From an uncultured Collinsella sp. (GTDB taxonomy: Bacteria; Actinomycetota; Coriobacteriia; Coriobacteriales; Coriobacteriaceae), in assembly GCA_958350755.1 (NCBI GenBank), contig CATWID010000053.1:1-12078 (forward strand): a DNA stretch of 12,078 bases. The letters run 5' to 3'. A model generated the notes under the pieces. The model was not told where the DNA came from. It searched no databases and worked only from the letters and a program-made list of their open reading frames with translations. Below are positions 11,986 through 12,078 of this stretch, piece after piece (position 1 is the first letter of the stretch; every line of letters begins with the position of its first letter). The translations under genes were made by a program, and so were the position numbers.

Positions 11986-12078
11986 TTGGTTATGTTTGCT
12001 GCTCTACAGTCCTGGCTCGCACGAAGAGCACATTAAGTGCTCTTCGGCTCGTGCGGAACTCGCGACAAACATAACCAA
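11986..12078. repeat. Long nested inverted repeat at the window edge
   Basis: TTGGTTATGTTTG (11986-11998) and CAAACATAACCAA (12066-12078) are perfect 13-bp inverted arms. Inside them CGAAGAGCAC (12022-12031) and GTGCTCTTCG (12037-12046) form a perfect 10-bp hairpin with an ATTAA loop, extended by GCA/TGC around a bulge. The element starts 28 bp after the peptidase stop. There is no T-run after either stem in the window, so it is not an obvious terminator. The outer arm touches the window end and may continue. Confidence 0.75.

Overview
The window looks like chromosomal DNA of a GC-rich Gram-positive gut bacterium of the Coriobacteriia, most likely Collinsella or a close relative. This is an inference from gene content, strong AGGAGG-type ribosome binding sites, a GC-rich coding style with AT-rich intergenic breaks, and the look of the intergenic palindromes; no marker gene proves it.

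Layout. Positions 1-31 hold a plausible first few codons of a gene running leftward out of the window. A 0.55 kb AT-rich intergenic region follows. Then come two housekeeping genes on the + strand: polyphosphate kinase 1 (ppk, about 589-3036, with an unusual 120-residue C-terminal extension) and a four-cysteine Fe-S 23S rRNA uracil-C5 methyltransferase of the RlmD/RlmCD type (3137-4450). Each is followed by a clear intrinsic terminator. Next is the decayed right end of an IS3-family (IS150-like) insertion sequence (about 4588-4956).

The middle (5093-9106) is a minus-strand cassette: an EamA/DMT-family transporter, an AscB-like GH1 6-phospho-beta-glucosidase, and an AscF-like PTS IIBC permease. 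The last two are 31 bp apart and form one pathway: the PTS imports and phosphorylates a beta-glucoside, and the GH1 enzyme hydrolyses it in the cytoplasm. The IIA domain and a regulator are missing from the window. The cassette lies between the IS remnant and a palindrome-rich intergenic region, so it looks like accessory cargo set between conserved genes.

From 9734 the + strand resumes with a DJ-1/PfpI family protein and a Maf nucleotide pyrophosphatase that overlap by ATGA (a cell-maintenance pair), then an S58/DmpA-type self-cleaving P1 peptidase (10956-11957). The window ends in a nested inverted repeat (11986-12078).

The most interesting part is the non-coding 9107-9733 interval. It contains two outward-facing, hairpin-plus-T-run terminators that have no gene upstream of them. 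Each has an extra upstream copy of one stem arm that could form a competing antiterminator. Between them are two 10-25-10 palindromic elements built on the same arms, with their loops in opposite orientation. These may be divergent attenuated leaders, a structured RNA locus, or members of intergenic repeat families; the sequence alone does not decide.
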